Shown here: piece after piece, positions 28,328 to 37,089 of the stretch
Layout: every line of letters begins with the position of its first letter
Position numbering within the stretch: the stretch's first letter is position 1
Assembly: GCA_903893975.1 (NCBI GenBank)
Contig: CAITOL010000045.1
Span: forward strand, 1-64,000
Reading direction: 5' to 3'
From: an uncultured Rhodospirillales bacterium
Lineage (GTDB): Bacteria; Pseudomonadota; Alphaproteobacteria; Acetobacterales; Acetobacteraceae
DNA length: 64,000 nucleotides
Position numbers and translations under genes: made by a program
Notes under the pieces: model-generated
What the model saw: the letters and a program-made list of their open reading frames with translations, nothing else
Database searches by the model: none
What the model was told of the DNA's origin: nothing

Positions 28328-28906
28328 CTACAAGCCGGTGACAAAGCGCGCCATCACCGCGATGATCGCCACTTGCAGCAGCCCCTGAAACGCCACCGCA
28401 TAGACATATCGCCGCATGAGCCGGGCGATGCGCGATGTGTCTGGCCTGGCTTTGCGCAGTTCGAAGTAAACCATGAGGTTGGCCGGTAACAGCACCCCCA
28501 GCCCCTGCACGGTCAACACCGTCACGATCACCAACGCCGCCAGCACCCAGCCATAGGCCGGATAATCCAACGCCAGAAACCCGATTTGCTGCGCGTGATA
28601 AAACCCGGCGGTGCCGGTGATAATCGATAGCGTCGGTAATAAAAACAACGTCTTCGGCATCAACCGCAGCACCATCGCCTGCCGTGCCGGTGGCGGCAGC
28701 GTGCGCATGATCGGGCCGACGACAAAACCCATGAACAGGTCGATCCCGGTCCAAAGCACGCCGGCCATCACATGCACAAAGTTAAGTAGCCAGCGATCGT
28801 CAAGCCAGATCACCCACACCATGCCGGCCAGCGCGGCGGCACACCAGATCAGATTACGCGGATTGACCGGGGGCGGCAGATCATGCGCGGCGATGGACGG
28901 CTCCAT
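28328..28906 (-). CDS. Integral membrane protein, CopD/DUF2269-like
   Basis: The 192-residue protein has about five membrane segments. The second, LLNFVHVMAGVLWTGIDLF, has a histidine in a pattern seen in CopD-like and DUF2269 proteins, where histidines may bind heme or metal. I chose ATG 28906, with GGGAA about 10 bp upstream; the open frame further up looks non-coding. The gene converges on purK and is divergent from the TPR gene. Function unknown. Confidence 0.7.
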   Translation of the reverse strand: MEPSIAAHDLPPPVNPRNLIWCAAALAGMVWVIWLDDRWLLNFVHVMAGVLWTGIDLFMGFVVGPIMRTLPPPARQAMVLRLMPKTLFLLPTLSIITGTAGFYHAQQIGFLALDYPAYGWVLAALVIVTVLTVQGLGVLLPANLMVYFELRKARPDTSRIARLMRRYVYAVAFQGLLQVAIIAVMARFVTGL

Positions 28907-28995
28907 GGCGTCATTCCCGTCTTGCTTACCGGCAACACTAACGGGCACCCTAGGCGGCAGCAAATAAAATGCGCCGCCGCCCAAGGGGAAGCACC

Positions 28996-30300
28996 ATGTT
29001 GTCCGATCGCTACGACCTCGGCCTGTCCACCGCATCCCCAGTCGCGCGGGATGCGTATGTTGTGGGCTGCGACCTCGTGCTGTCCGCCAATCCCGGCGGG
29101 ATGGCGGCGTTCGACCGGGCGATTGCCGCCGATCCTGGGTTCGCCCTGGCCTATGCCAGCAAAGCCCGGTTGCAGCAGGTTGGCGGCGATATGCCGGGCG
29201 CGCGGGCGACCTTGGCCGCCGGGGCGGCGGTGGGGGGAACGCTCTCCCCGCGCGAGGCCAGTCATATGGCGTTTCATACCCTGTTGCTCGCCGGCCACAA
29301 TGACGCCGCCGTCGCCGCGGCCAAGGCGCATTTGCGGGACTGGCCACGCGACGCGATGGTGCTTAGCCCGTGTTCTTCGGTCTTCGGCCTGATCGGGTTT
29401 TCCGGTCGGCCGGGGCGCGAGCAGGAACAGGTTGCGCTGCTGGACAGCGTGGCCGATGCCTATGGCGATGACTGGTGGTTCAACGCCCAGCACGCCTTCG
29501 CCCTGGTGGAAACCGGGCAGCGCGACGCGGCACGGCCGAAGATCGAGCGTGCCGTGGTGCAAAACCCACGCAACGCCAATGCCAGCCATATCCGCGCCCA
29601 TGTCTATTACGAGGATGGCGAGGCGGAGGCATCGCGCCGCTATCTGGCCGACTGGCTCACATCCTATTCCCCGGATGGCGCGCTGCACGGCCATCTGAGC
29701 TGGCATCTGGCGCTGTGCGCATTGGAGGCCGGCGATACCGAGGCCGCGTTCGCGCTCTACCAATCCGCCTTTGCCCCACCGGTCGCCAAAGGCGGCTATC
29801 CGCTGCTGCCGATGGTCGATGCGGTCTCTTTCCTGTGGCGGGCAGAGTTGGCCGGGCATCCGCGCGATCCGGCGCGCTGGCAGGCGCTGCATGATTTCGC
29901 CCACACCATGTTCCCGCACGCCGCGATTGCCTATGCCGATACCCATGTGGCGCTGGCCGATGCGGTGATGGGCGACGGCGCTGGGCTGGAGGCCCGCTTG
30001 CGCGAAATGGCGGATCTGCAAGCCGCCAGCCGGCTGCCCTCCGGCCCGGTGGTGCCAGCCTTGGCGCGCGGCTTCGCGGCCTTTCTGCGCCAGGATTATG
30101 ACGCGGCCATCGCCGCCATCGCGCCGGTATGCGCCGAGCATGAACGCATCGGCGGCAGCCGGGCGCAGCGTGATCTGGTCGAGTTCACCTTGCTGAAGGC
30201 CTATGTCATGGCCGGCCGTAACGATGATGTCAGCGCCATGCTGCGGGCCCGCCGTGCTGGCCCGCGCGGCATTCCGGTGGCCGGCGTATTAGCGCATTAG
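28996..30300 (+). CDS. Tetratricopeptide-repeat protein (TTC38-like)
   Basis: The ~434-residue protein is built of helical repeats without a signal peptide. Examples are AFDRAIAADPGFALAYASKA and ALVETGQRDAARPKIERAVV. The layout over the full length, including AHVYYEDGEAEASRRYLADWL, resembles the TPR38 family. ATG 28996 has GGGGAAG 7-13 bp upstream and is preferred over the start at 28969. The last 12 bp overlap the convergent deoxyribosyltransferase gene. It is probably a protein-interaction scaffold; partners unknown. Confidence 0.8.
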   Translation: MLSDRYDLGLSTASPVARDAYVVGCDLVLSANPGGMAAFDRAIAADPGFALAYASKARLQQVGGDMPGARATLAAGAAVGGTLSPREASHMAFHTLLLAGHNDAAVAAAKAHLRDWPRDAMVLSPCSSVFGLIGFSGRPGREQEQVALLDSVADAYGDDWWFNAQHAFALVETGQRDAARPKIERAVVQNPRNANASHIRAHVYYEDGEAEASRRYLADWLTSYSPDGALHGHLSWHLALCALEAGDTEAAFALYQSAFAPPVAKGGYPLLPMVDAVSFLWRAELAGHPRDPARWQALHDFAHTMFPHAAIAYADTHVALADAVMGDGAGLEARLREMADLQAASRLPSGPVVPALARGFAAFLRQDYDAAIAAIAPVCAEHERIGGSRAQRDLVEFTLLKAYVMAGRNDDVSAMLRARRAGPRGIPVAGVLAH

Positions 30301-30834
30301 CCGGGCCGCGGCGGCGAGGCAGCGTTCGAACGCCGTCAGATCGCGCCAGACTGCATCGGCCGGCACCGTGGCGGCGAAGAAGCTGCCGCCAGAGCCGTGA
30401 ATACCGCCCTCGATCATCAGGTTATCCGCCAGGCCGAAATCCTCGACCGCCAGGCCATCCGCATCCACCGTGCCGCCGATGAAGCTGCGGGTGCGTTCGG
30501 CGAACGGGATCGCGTTGTTCGACCAGCCAAACACCGGGCGGCCGAGTGCGCGCATGAAGCCGAGTTCGAACACCGTGCCCACATCGGCACTCGGGCCGCG
30601 AAACGGGGTGAGGTTGGCGATCAACGCGTCGCAACTGGTGATATGCGCCTCATTGCGTCGGGCGATGCGGAACGCTTCCGGCAGACCGTCCCAGGCCGGC
30701 CAGTCGCCGCCGCGCAGCGGGTCGAGCGGGAAGACCCCTTCCAGCCCGTGCGCGGCGCATAGGCGTTGCAACGCCGCCCCACGTTCATGCGGGGCGGGCA
30801 GAAACACATCAGGGCCGGCAAGATAGACGCGCAT
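30289..30834 (-). CDS. Nucleoside 2-deoxyribosyltransferase
   Basis: The 181-residue protein starts with MRVYLAGPDVFLP, the first strand and nucleoside-binding turn of the family. It carries LTPFRGPSADVGTVFELGFM, in which the Glu is the expected nucleophile. The family exchanges bases on 2'-deoxyribonucleosides in salvage, or hydrolyses nucleoside phosphates. The stop (TAA, read at 30289-30291) lies inside the end of the convergent TPR gene. Confidence 0.88.
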   Translation of the reverse strand: MRVYLAGPDVFLPAPHERGAALQRLCAAHGLEGVFPLDPLRGGDWPAWDGLPEAFRIARRNEAHITSCDALIANLTPFRGPSADVGTVFELGFMRALGRPVFGWSNNAIPFAERTRSFIGGTVDADGLAVEDFGLADNLMIEGGIHGSGGSFFAATVPADAVWRDLTAFERCLAAAARLMR

Positions 30835-30873
30835 AGTGCCAATCTGCCCGAACTGCCCCGCGTCGTAAAAGCG

Positions 30874-32184
30874 TTATGTGGCCGTTAATACCCGCATCGC
30901 GGTCGGCCGCAGCATCGCGCGCAAGGCGGCCGCGCTGGCATCGAGCGCCGCCACCATCCCATCCGCGGCCCGGCGCGCCGCCGCCACATCGCCATCGCTG
31001 GCGGCAGCCAGCACCGCGCGCATCTGCCCATCGAAGGCAAGCAGGCCATAATTGCCGGCCATGCGGGCCAAGGCGTGCGCCTCCATCACGATGATCGCCG
31101 CGTCATCCTCGGCGAGTGCGGCATGCAGGCCGCCGAGCCGGGCGCCCATGTCGCCCAAGGCCTGCTCGACCAGTTCGAGAAAGACGCCCTCCGGCAGGCC
31201 GCGCTGCAAATCCGCCAGCCGCACCGCATCCAACAGCCGATCCGCCTCCGACGGCGCCGACGGCGCGGCCTGGTTGCGGCCCGGCTGCAAAATCCTCGCC
31301 AGCACCTCGGCCATTTCCTCCGCCCGCACCGGCTTGGTCAGCATGCCCTGCATCCCCGCATCATGGCAGCGTGCCCGATCGGCTTGCGATGCGGTGGCGG
31401 TCAGCGCGTAGATGGGTACCTGCGCCGCCAGCCCTGGCAGCGCCCGGATCGCGCGCGCCGCCTCAAAGCCGCTCATCCCCGGCATCATCAGATCCATCAG
31501 CACGATTTCATACGGCGCTTGCGCGACCGCAAGCACCGCCGCGGCGCCAGAGGCCGCAATGTCCACATGATGCCCGGCCCGCTGCAAAGCCGTCGCGGTG
31601 ACCACCTGGTTCACCGGGATATCCTCCACCAGCAGCACCAAGGCGCGCCGGCCACGTGATGCGGCGGGGCCGGCGGGGCTGGGAATCGGGTTCACCGCGC
31701 GCGGCTTCGGTGCAGTGGGCAGCGGCGGGGCGGGCGGCGGCGGGGCGGGCATCCGGTTGGTGACGGTGAAGCCGACGGCGACACTGCCGCCATCGGCCAA
31801 AGCGGCGCGGCGAATGTCCAGCATCCGCCCGTCAGCCAGCAGACCGATCTCCGACAGCCGGGTGCCGGCGCCGAACGGAGCGCCATAGGCCAGTGCCTGC
31901 GGATTGCGCAGCAGCACCAGCCCGGCGCCATCGCGCACCTCCACCCCGGCAGGCAGGGCGGCGAGGGTCGTTTCCAGCAGATCCCGCCGCTGGGACAAGG
32001 CGGCATCGGTTGCGGTCAGCTGCGCGAAGGCGGCATCCGATGCCACTTGCTCCGCCGAATAGCGCGCCCGCAGCTCCGCCCGCCCGAGCAGCAGCCAGCC
32101 GATGGCCGCCAGCGCCAGCATGAGCGCCACGAACAGGCCCAACACGAGCATCGGGCTATATAAAATGAGATCGACATCCGACAC
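30874..32184 (-). CDS. Membrane-anchored receiver-HPt protein without a kinase domain
   Basis: The ~436-residue protein has one N-terminal membrane segment (MLVLGLFVALMLALAAIGWL), a short PAS-like region (LAALPAGVEVRDGAG), a Pro/Ala linker, a receiver domain with phospho-acceptor Asp231 in LMDLMMPGMSG and the Lys in LTKPVRAEE, and a C-terminal HPt domain. His370 in AHALARMAGNYG is the likely phospho-site, although the usual H-x-x-K-G reads H-A-L-A-R. No HisKA or HATPase domain is present, so it must receive phosphate from another kinase. The start is uncertain: GTG 32184 (AAGGGGA upstream) was chosen, GTG 32205 is possible. Confidence 0.82.
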   Translation of the reverse strand: MSDVDLILYSPMLVLGLFVALMLALAAIGWLLLGRAELRARYSAEQVASDAAFAQLTATDAALSQRRDLLETTLAALPAGVEVRDGAGLVLLRNPQALAYGAPFGAGTRLSEIGLLADGRMLDIRRAALADGGSVAVGFTVTNRMPAPPPPAPPLPTAPKPRAVNPIPSPAGPAASRGRRALVLLVEDIPVNQVVTATALQRAGHHVDIAASGAAAVLAVAQAPYEIVLMDLMMPGMSGFEAARAIRALPGLAAQVPIYALTATASQADRARCHDAGMQGMLTKPVRAEEMAEVLARILQPGRNQAAPSAPSEADRLLDAVRLADLQRGLPEGVFLELVEQALGDMGARLGGLHAALAEDDAAIIVMEAHALARMAGNYGLLAFDGQMRAVLAAASDGDVAAARRAADGMVAALDASAAALRAMLRPTAMRVLTAT

Positions 32185-32314
32185 GGCGCTTGCAGTCCCC
32201 TTCACGCGCCAGCCTAGCCGGTTTGCCCGCCCTGGCACAGCCGGCCCAAACGCGCGACCTTGCGCCGTACCCAGGGGCACCTATTTAACAAAGTAACAGA
32301 GAATAGGGGCCGAT

Positions 32315-33169
32315 ATGACCGACGTTGACGGGCTGACCCGTTTCCCACTGGCGCGCCGCGGGTTTTTTATGACCTCGCTGATCTCGGGCCTGACCTTGGC
32401 CACCAGCCGGGTGGAAGCCCAGGCCATTCACACCGATAGCGCCGGGCTTGAGGCAGGTGAATTTCAGCTGGCCGTGCCCGGCGGCGCGCTGCCCGGCTAT
32501 TTCGCCCGGCCAGCCGGCGCCGGCCCCTTCCCCATCGTGCTGGTGAACGAAGAAATCTTCGGCGTGCACGAATACATCAAGGACACTTGCCGCCGTTTCG
32601 CCAGAGCGGGCTACCTCGCGGTGGCGGTAGAGGTTTACGCCCGGCTGGGGGATATCAGCAAAGCCACCGACGCCAGCGCGATCTTCCGCGACTTCGTCAA
32701 CAAGGCGCCGGATGCGACGTTGATGGCCGATCTCGATGCGTTGCTGGCCTGGGCGGCGGCGAATAAGGGCGATGCCAATCGGGCCGCCGTGACCGGATTC
32801 TGCCGGGGTGGGCGCACGACGTGGATGTATGCCATCCATAACCCCAAGCTGAAGGCGGCCGTGGCGTGGTATGGCCAGATCGTCACCCCGAGCACCGATA
32901 TTCAGCCGAAATCGGTGCTGGACAGCGCCGGCGAGTTGAAGGTGCCGTTGCTCGGGCTTTACGGTGGCAAAGACGGCAGCATCAAGGTGGATGACGTGCA
33001 GGCCGCCGCCGCCAAGGCGCGCGCGGGCGGCACGGCGGTCGAGATTGTGGTCTACCCCGAGGTCGGGCATGCGTTCCATGCCGATTACCGGCCGAGCTAT
33101 AACGCGGACGCTGCGGCGGATGGCTTCAAGCGGGCTTTGGCCTGGTTTAAGGCGCACGGCGCCGCCTGA
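32315..33169 (+). CDS. Dienelactone hydrolase family protein, exported
   Basis: The 284-residue alpha/beta hydrolase has a twin-arginine-like leader (LARRGFFMTSLISGLTL, Ala cleavage near residue 36). The catalytic triad is visible: Cys163 in GFCRGG, Asp220 in YGGKDGSI and His252 in EVGHAFHADY, plus the family EEIFGVHEYIKD block. The family hydrolyses dienelactones and other esters or lactones; the substrate here is unknown. Export to the periplasm is inferred from the leader. Confidence 0.9.
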   Translation: MTDVDGLTRFPLARRGFFMTSLISGLTLATSRVEAQAIHTDSAGLEAGEFQLAVPGGALPGYFARPAGAGPFPIVLVNEEIFGVHEYIKDTCRRFARAGYLAVAVEVYARLGDISKATDASAIFRDFVNKAPDATLMADLDALLAWAAANKGDANRAAVTGFCRGGRTTWMYAIHNPKLKAAVAWYGQIVTPSTDIQPKSVLDSAGELKVPLLGLYGGKDGSIKVDDVQAAAAKARAGGTAVEIVVYPEVGHAFHADYRPSYNADAAADGFKRALAWFKAHGAA

Positions 33170-33175
33170 GCTATC

Positions 33176-33205
33176 GGCGGGGCTGCGGCTTAGCGCAGCC
33201 CCGCC
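33176..33205. terminator. Strong hairpin with the gamma-CA stop codon in its loop
   Basis: A perfect 12-bp stem (GGCGGGGCTGCG at 33176-33187, complement at 33194-33205) surrounds a 6-nt loop that holds the stop codon (33190-33192) of the minus-strand gene. It begins 7 bp after the stop of the dienelactone hydrolase, so it can terminate that gene and lies across the end of the other. Confidence 0.65.
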
Positions 33206-33717
33206 AGCATGCGCTGCGCCAGTTCCACGTAATGCGGCGCGGTGCTGCCGAAGCGGCGCTGGTCGTCGTCTGACATCACCCGCCAGAGCCGCGCGGGGGA
33301 GCCGTTCCAGATTTCCCCCTTGCCGATCACCTTGCCCGGCGTCAGCAGGCCGCCGGCGGCCAGCATGCCGCCTTCCTCGATGGTCGCGCCATCCAGCACC
33401 GTGGCGCCCATGCCGACAAAGGCCCGATCCTTCAGGGTGCAGGCATGGATGATGCAGCCATGCCCGACCGTGACATCATCGCCAATGATGGTCGGCAAGG
33501 TGCCGGCATTCACGTGGATGATGGTGCCGTCCTGAATATTGGACCGCGCGCCGATGCGGATGAAGTTGGTATCGCCACGCAGCACGCAGTGAAACCACAC
33601 GCCGGATTGCGGCCCGATTTCCACCCGGCCAATTACCGCCGCCGTAGGGGCGACGAAGGCATCGGCCGCCACCTGCGGGGCGTTGCCTTCAAAGCTGAAC
33701 AGCGGGCCGTCAGCCAT
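33190..33717 (-). CDS. Gamma-carbonic anhydrase-like hexapeptide-repeat protein
   Basis: The 175-residue left-handed beta-helix protein shows hexapeptide turns throughout (for example [14 protein letters not shown]). [10 protein letters not shown] and [14 protein letters not shown] supply the metal-binding histidines of the gamma-carbonic anhydrase group (YrdA/PaaY-like). The C-terminal helix reads [12 protein letters not shown]. Carbonic anhydrase activity is not assured in this subgroup. Its start overlaps the argC stop by 8 bp. Confidence 0.9.
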   Translation of the reverse strand: MADGPLFSFEGNAPQVAADAFVAPTAAVIGRVEIGPQSGVWFHCVLRGDTNFIRIGARSNIQDGTIIHVNAGTLPTIIGDDVTVGHGCIIHACTLKDRAFVGMGATVLDGATIEEGGMLAAGGLLTPGKVIGKGEIWNGSPARLWRVMSDDDQRRFGSTAPHYVELAQRMLAGLR

Positions 33718-34651
33718 GCGTGTTGCCGGGATGCGGCAGGCCGAGCATCAGCGCGATGGATTGCACCGCAGCGCCCGAGGCGCCTTTGCCCAGATTGTCC
33801 AGCCGCGCCACCAGAATGGCCTGGCGCGTTGCCGCATTGGCGTAAACGCGCAGTTCCAGCAGGTCGGTGTTGTTGACGTCTTCCGGCTCCAACCGCCCAC
33901 CCGGGGCCGGCGGCAACACCTGCACCAGCGCGCTGCCGCGATAGCGATCTTCCAGCACCTTCTGCAAATCCGCCCCGGTCGGCTTACCCGTCAGCGTATC
34001 CAGGTGCAACGGCACACTCACCAGCATGCCCTGGCGGTAATGCCCCACGGCAGGTGCGAAAATCGGCCGCCGGGACAGCCCGCTATACAGCTGGATTTCC
34101 GGGATATGCTTGTGCTCCAGGCCTAATCCGTAAATCTCATAGGCTGGGCCGCCGGTCGCCTCATGCGCCTCAATCATCGCCTTGCCACCGCCGGAGTAGC
34201 CGGAGGTTGCGTTGATGCTGATCGGGTAATCGGCGGGAATGATCCCGGCATCCACCAGTGGACGCAGCAAAGCGATGGTGCCCGTGGGGTAACAGCCGGG
34301 ATTGGAGACGCGACCGGCGTTGCGGATCAGGTCCGCCTGGCCGGGCGTCATTTCCGGAAAGCCGTAGACCCAATCCGGGTCAACCCGGAAAGCGGTGCTG
34401 GCGTCGACCAGCTTCGGCGCCTGCGCGCCCAGGCTGGCGGCGAGGGCGGCAGATTCCTTTGCCGCCGCATCCGGCAGGCACAGCACGGCCAGATCCACCT
34501 CGGCCATGATCGCGCGACGGGCTTCCGGGTCCTTGCGGCGGTCGGCGGACAGGGATCGCAATTCAACGCCCGGAAATGCGGTCAGCCGTTCGCGGATGCC
34601 CAGCCCCGTGGTGCCGGCTTCGCCATCGATGAACACTTTTGCGGTCGTCAT
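33710..34651 (-). CDS. argC: N-acetyl-gamma-glutamyl-phosphate reductase, type 2
   Basis: The 313-residue arginine-synthesis enzyme reduces N-acetylglutamyl phosphate with NADPH. The short type 2 start [17 protein letters not shown] holds the nucleotide loop, [16 protein letters not shown] the catalytic Cys, and [10 protein letters not shown] the conserved His. ATG 34651 has AAGGAGAT 9-16 bp upstream. In several alphaproteobacteria argC follows rpsI, but here rpsI is 7 kb away. It is coupled to the gamma-CA-like gene. Confidence 0.94.
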   Translation of the reverse strand: MTTAKVFIDGEAGTTGLGIRERLTAFPGVELRSLSADRRKDPEARRAIMAEVDLAVLCLPDAAAKESAALAASLGAQAPKLVDASTAFRVDPDWVYGFPEMTPGQADLIRNAGRVSNPGCYPTGTIALLRPLVDAGIIPADYPISINATSGYSGGGKAMIEAHEATGGPAYEIYGLGLEHKHIPEIQLYSGLSRRPIFAPAVGHYRQGMLVSVPLHLDTLTGKPTGADLQKVLEDRYRGSALVQVLPPAPGGRLEPEDVNNTDLLELRVYANAATRQAILVARLDNLGKGASGAAVQSIALMLGLPHPGNTHG

Positions 34652-34799
34652 ATGCAAGATCTCCTTCCGGCTGCACCGTTTCATCCACGCCGGCTGAATG
34701 CAAGACGTGCGCCGGTCTGGCTTGTATGCATCGGCACCGAGGTTGCCGTCTGGCCATGGCCACGCGCATGCTGCGGCCTCGCCTGCAAGGATTGCCGGA

Positions 34800-35690
34800 T
34801 TGCCTGATACCTCAACGCGCCGCTTCTATGGCTTCGATCCCAAATTGCTGCTGGGGATCGCCTTTATGTGCGGCTCCGGCCTGCTGTTCCCGATTATGAA
34901 CGGGTTCGCCAAGGCTTTGGGCCGCGAATATTCCTCGCTGGAAGTGTCCTGGGCGCGGGCCTTTGGGCATGTGGTGTTCATGCTGGTCGCCTTTCTGCCA
35001 CGGCATGGGGTGGGCATGCTGCGCACCCGCCGGCTCGGGGTGCAGTTGCTGCGCTCGGCGCTGCTGTTTGCCTCTAACCTGGTGTTCTTCCTCGCCATCA
35101 CCTTCATTCCCATCGGCAAGGCTGCCTCGATCAGCATGATGTCGCCGTTGCTGATTACGCTGTTGGCCTGGTGGATGCTGGGGGAACGGACGACGCGCGG
35201 GCGGGTGGTGGCGCTGGCGGTGGGATTTATCGGCGTGCTGATCGTGATCCGCCCGGGGACGGAGGTTTTTCAATGGGCGTCGCTGCTGGTGGTGGCCAAT
35301 TCCAGCTTTTACAGCTTCTACAGCATCCTGACCCGGCGTATCGCGGGGGTGGATAGCCCGGAAACTTCGGCGATTTACAGCTCCGTCGTCGGGGCGTTTT
35401 TCATGTTCGCCGTGCTGCCCTTCGTCTGGAAAACCCCGCACGGGCTCGGCACCATCGCCATGTTCTGCGGCATGGGGGTGCTGGGCGCGCTCGGGCATTA
35501 CTGCGTGGCCAGCGCGATGAAGCATGCCCCGGCCAATGTGGTCACCCCGTTTCAGTATTTTCAGCTGATGGGCTCGGTGCTGGTTGGCTATATCGGCTTC
35601 GGCGATTTGCCGGATGCGCTGACCTGGTTAGGTGCGGCCATCATCATGTGCAGCGGGCTGTGGATCGGCTGGTCGCAGCGCCAGCATTAG
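34800..35690 (+). CDS. EamA/DMT-family transporter
   Basis: The ~296-residue protein has about ten membrane segments in two EamA repeats. [20 protein letters not shown] opens repeat 1, and [21 protein letters not shown] is near the end of repeat 2. Such carriers export amino acids or other metabolites. I chose TTG 34800 because AAGGA lies 8 bp upstream and this gives normal EamA length; ATG 34698 would add a 34-residue non-membrane leader. It is divergent from argC. Confidence 0.82.
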   Translation: MPDTSTRRFYGFDPKLLLGIAFMCGSGLLFPIMNGFAKALGREYSSLEVSWARAFGHVVFMLVAFLPRHGVGMLRTRRLGVQLLRSALLFASNLVFFLAITFIPIGKAASISMMSPLLITLLAWWMLGERTTRGRVVALAVGFIGVLIVIRPGTEVFQWASLLVVANSSFYSFYSILTRRIAGVDSPETSAIYSSVVGAFFMFAVLPFVWKTPHGLGTIAMFCGMGVLGALGHYCVASAMKHAPANVVTPFQYFQLMGSVLVGYIGFGDLPDALTWLGAAIIMCSGLWIGWSQRQH

Positions 35691-35701
35691 CCCAACGTCC
35701 C

Positions 35702-35739
35702 TTTGACCGCGCCCCATTTGACCGCACCCCTTTGACCGC
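35702..35739 (+). repeat. Three direct repeats of TTTGACCGC
   Basis: Exact copies lie at 35702-35710, 35717-35725 and 35731-35739, spaced 15 and 14 bp apart, directly upstream of the sugar ABC operon. They could be regulator sites; each also contains TTGACC, a -35-like hexamer. Confidence 0.65.
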
Positions 35740-35762
35740 GCATCGATTGCCGTGCCTATATT
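35732..35762 (+). promoter_or_regulatory. Candidate promoter of the sugar ABC operon
   Basis: TTGACC in the third repeat (35732-35737) faces CTATAT/TATATT at 35756-35762 with an 18-19 bp spacer. The first start codon is at 35815. Confidence 0.4.
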
Positions 35763-35814
35763 GCGGCCAAGGCGATGCCCACCGAATGAGGCGCGCCGCT
35801 CAGTGGAGAACGCC

Positions 35815-37089
35815 ATGCCCAAACTGTCCCGCCGCGCATTGCTTGCCGCATCTGCCGGCCTGCTCGCCGCCCCTGCCTCGGCCCAGACCGTCAAGCCGCG
35901 GCTGACGGCGATTTCGCAGTGGAGCGCCGGCAGCGACGGGGCGGCGATTACCGCGTTGGGCAAAAAGTTCGAGGAACGCGGCGGGGTCTGGCAGCATTCG
36001 CCGGTGCCCGGCTTCACCACGGAGATGATGAACAAGCTGCGCGCGCAGATCCTCGGCGGCGATCCGCCGGCCTGCTCGCAGTTGAAGGGGCCGGAAATCG
36101 CCGCGTGGTCGAAGATTGCGCCAACGGTGAACCTGGATGCCGTCGTTGCCGCTGCGGGCTATGAGAAAGTGGTGGCGCCGGATCTGGCGCGCATCCACAA
36201 GCCGGGCGGCAAATGGGCGGCGATGCCGTTGCAGATTTATCGCACCAACACGCTGTTCGTCTCCAAGCGGGCGATGGACCGGGTGAAGGCGGACAAGCTG
36301 CCGACCAACTGGGCGGAATTCAACGCGCTGGCGGAAAAGATGAAGGCGGCCGGCATTGCCTATCCGCTGGCCAATGGCGGCTCCCGCCCCGATGACGGGC
36401 AGAAATTCGAAGCCGCCCTCGCCGGCATCAGCCCGACCGTCTATCGCGCGGCGATTATGAACCTCGACGAAAAGGCACTGAAGGGGCCAGAAATGCACGC
36501 CGCCTTCGTGCAGTTGCGCAAGCTCGCCGATTGGATGGACCCCAATACCGCCTCCCAGGCCTATGCCGTGCATCTGCCGCAATTCGTCGCCGGGGATATG
36601 GGCATGATGATCCAGGGCGGCTGGGCGCAAGGCGTGCTGCTCAATGCCGGGTTCAAGCTGGATGATTTCATCATCGGGCCAGGGCCGAGCGATAATGGCA
36701 AGCCGGTGTTCCTACTGAACGCGGACGCGTTTATTTTCTGGCAGCGCAAGGAAGCCGACCTGCAGGCCGGGCAAAAGCTGATGGCCGAGATGGTGATGGA
36801 CCCGGCGATCCAGACCATGTACTCGCAGATTACCGGATCGATCCCGGTGCGCACCGATGTGGATCTGTCCGGCCCCGGCTGGTCGGATGGGCAGCGCGAG
36901 GCTGCGGCCACCTTGAAGGCCGCCGTTGCCGCCAACCAGTCCGTGCTCAGCCTGGCGCATAACATGGCGCAGGAAAACGGCATGACCGCAGCGATGATCG
37001 ACGTGATCACCGAATACGTGAAGAACCGCGCCATCACGCCGGATCAGGCGGTCACCCGGTTGGCGGAGGCGGTGGAGGGCGCGCGTTGA
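35815..37089 (+). CDS. Sugar ABC transporter substrate-binding protein (family 1)
   Basis: The 424-residue exported protein has a twin-arginine-like leader (SRRALLAASAGLLAAPASA). The mature part shows ISQWSAGSDGAAITALGKKF and VAGDMGMMIQGGWAQG, typical of family 1 sugar-binding proteins. It delivers a sugar or polyol to the two permeases that follow. ATG 35815 has GGAG about 10 bp upstream. The stop overlaps the next gene within TTGA. The ligand is not predictable from sequence. Confidence 0.9.
   Translation: MPKLSRRALLAASAGLLAAPASAQTVKPRLTAISQWSAGSDGAAITALGKKFEERGGVWQHSPVPGFTTEMMNKLRAQILGGDPPACSQLKGPEIAAWSKIAPTVNLDAVVAAAGYEKVVAPDLARIHKPGGKWAAMPLQIYRTNTLFVSKRAMDRVKADKLPTNWAEFNALAEKMKAAGIAYPLANGGSRPDDGQKFEAALAGISPTVYRAAIMNLDEKALKGPEMHAAFVQLRKLADWMDPNTASQAYAVHLPQFVAGDMGMMIQGGWAQGVLLNAGFKLDDFIIGPGPSDNGKPVFLLNADAFIFWQRKEADLQAGQKLMAEMVMDPAIQTMYSQITGSIPVRTDVDLSGPGWSDGQREAAATLKAAVAANQSVLSLAHNMAQENGMTAAMIDVITEYVKNRAITPDQAVTRLAEAVEGAR

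Noticed and set aside
35702-35739. Iterons of a plasmid origin
   Set aside because: Only three 9-mers, no replication gene, and core chromosomal genes on both sides; a promoter role is simpler.
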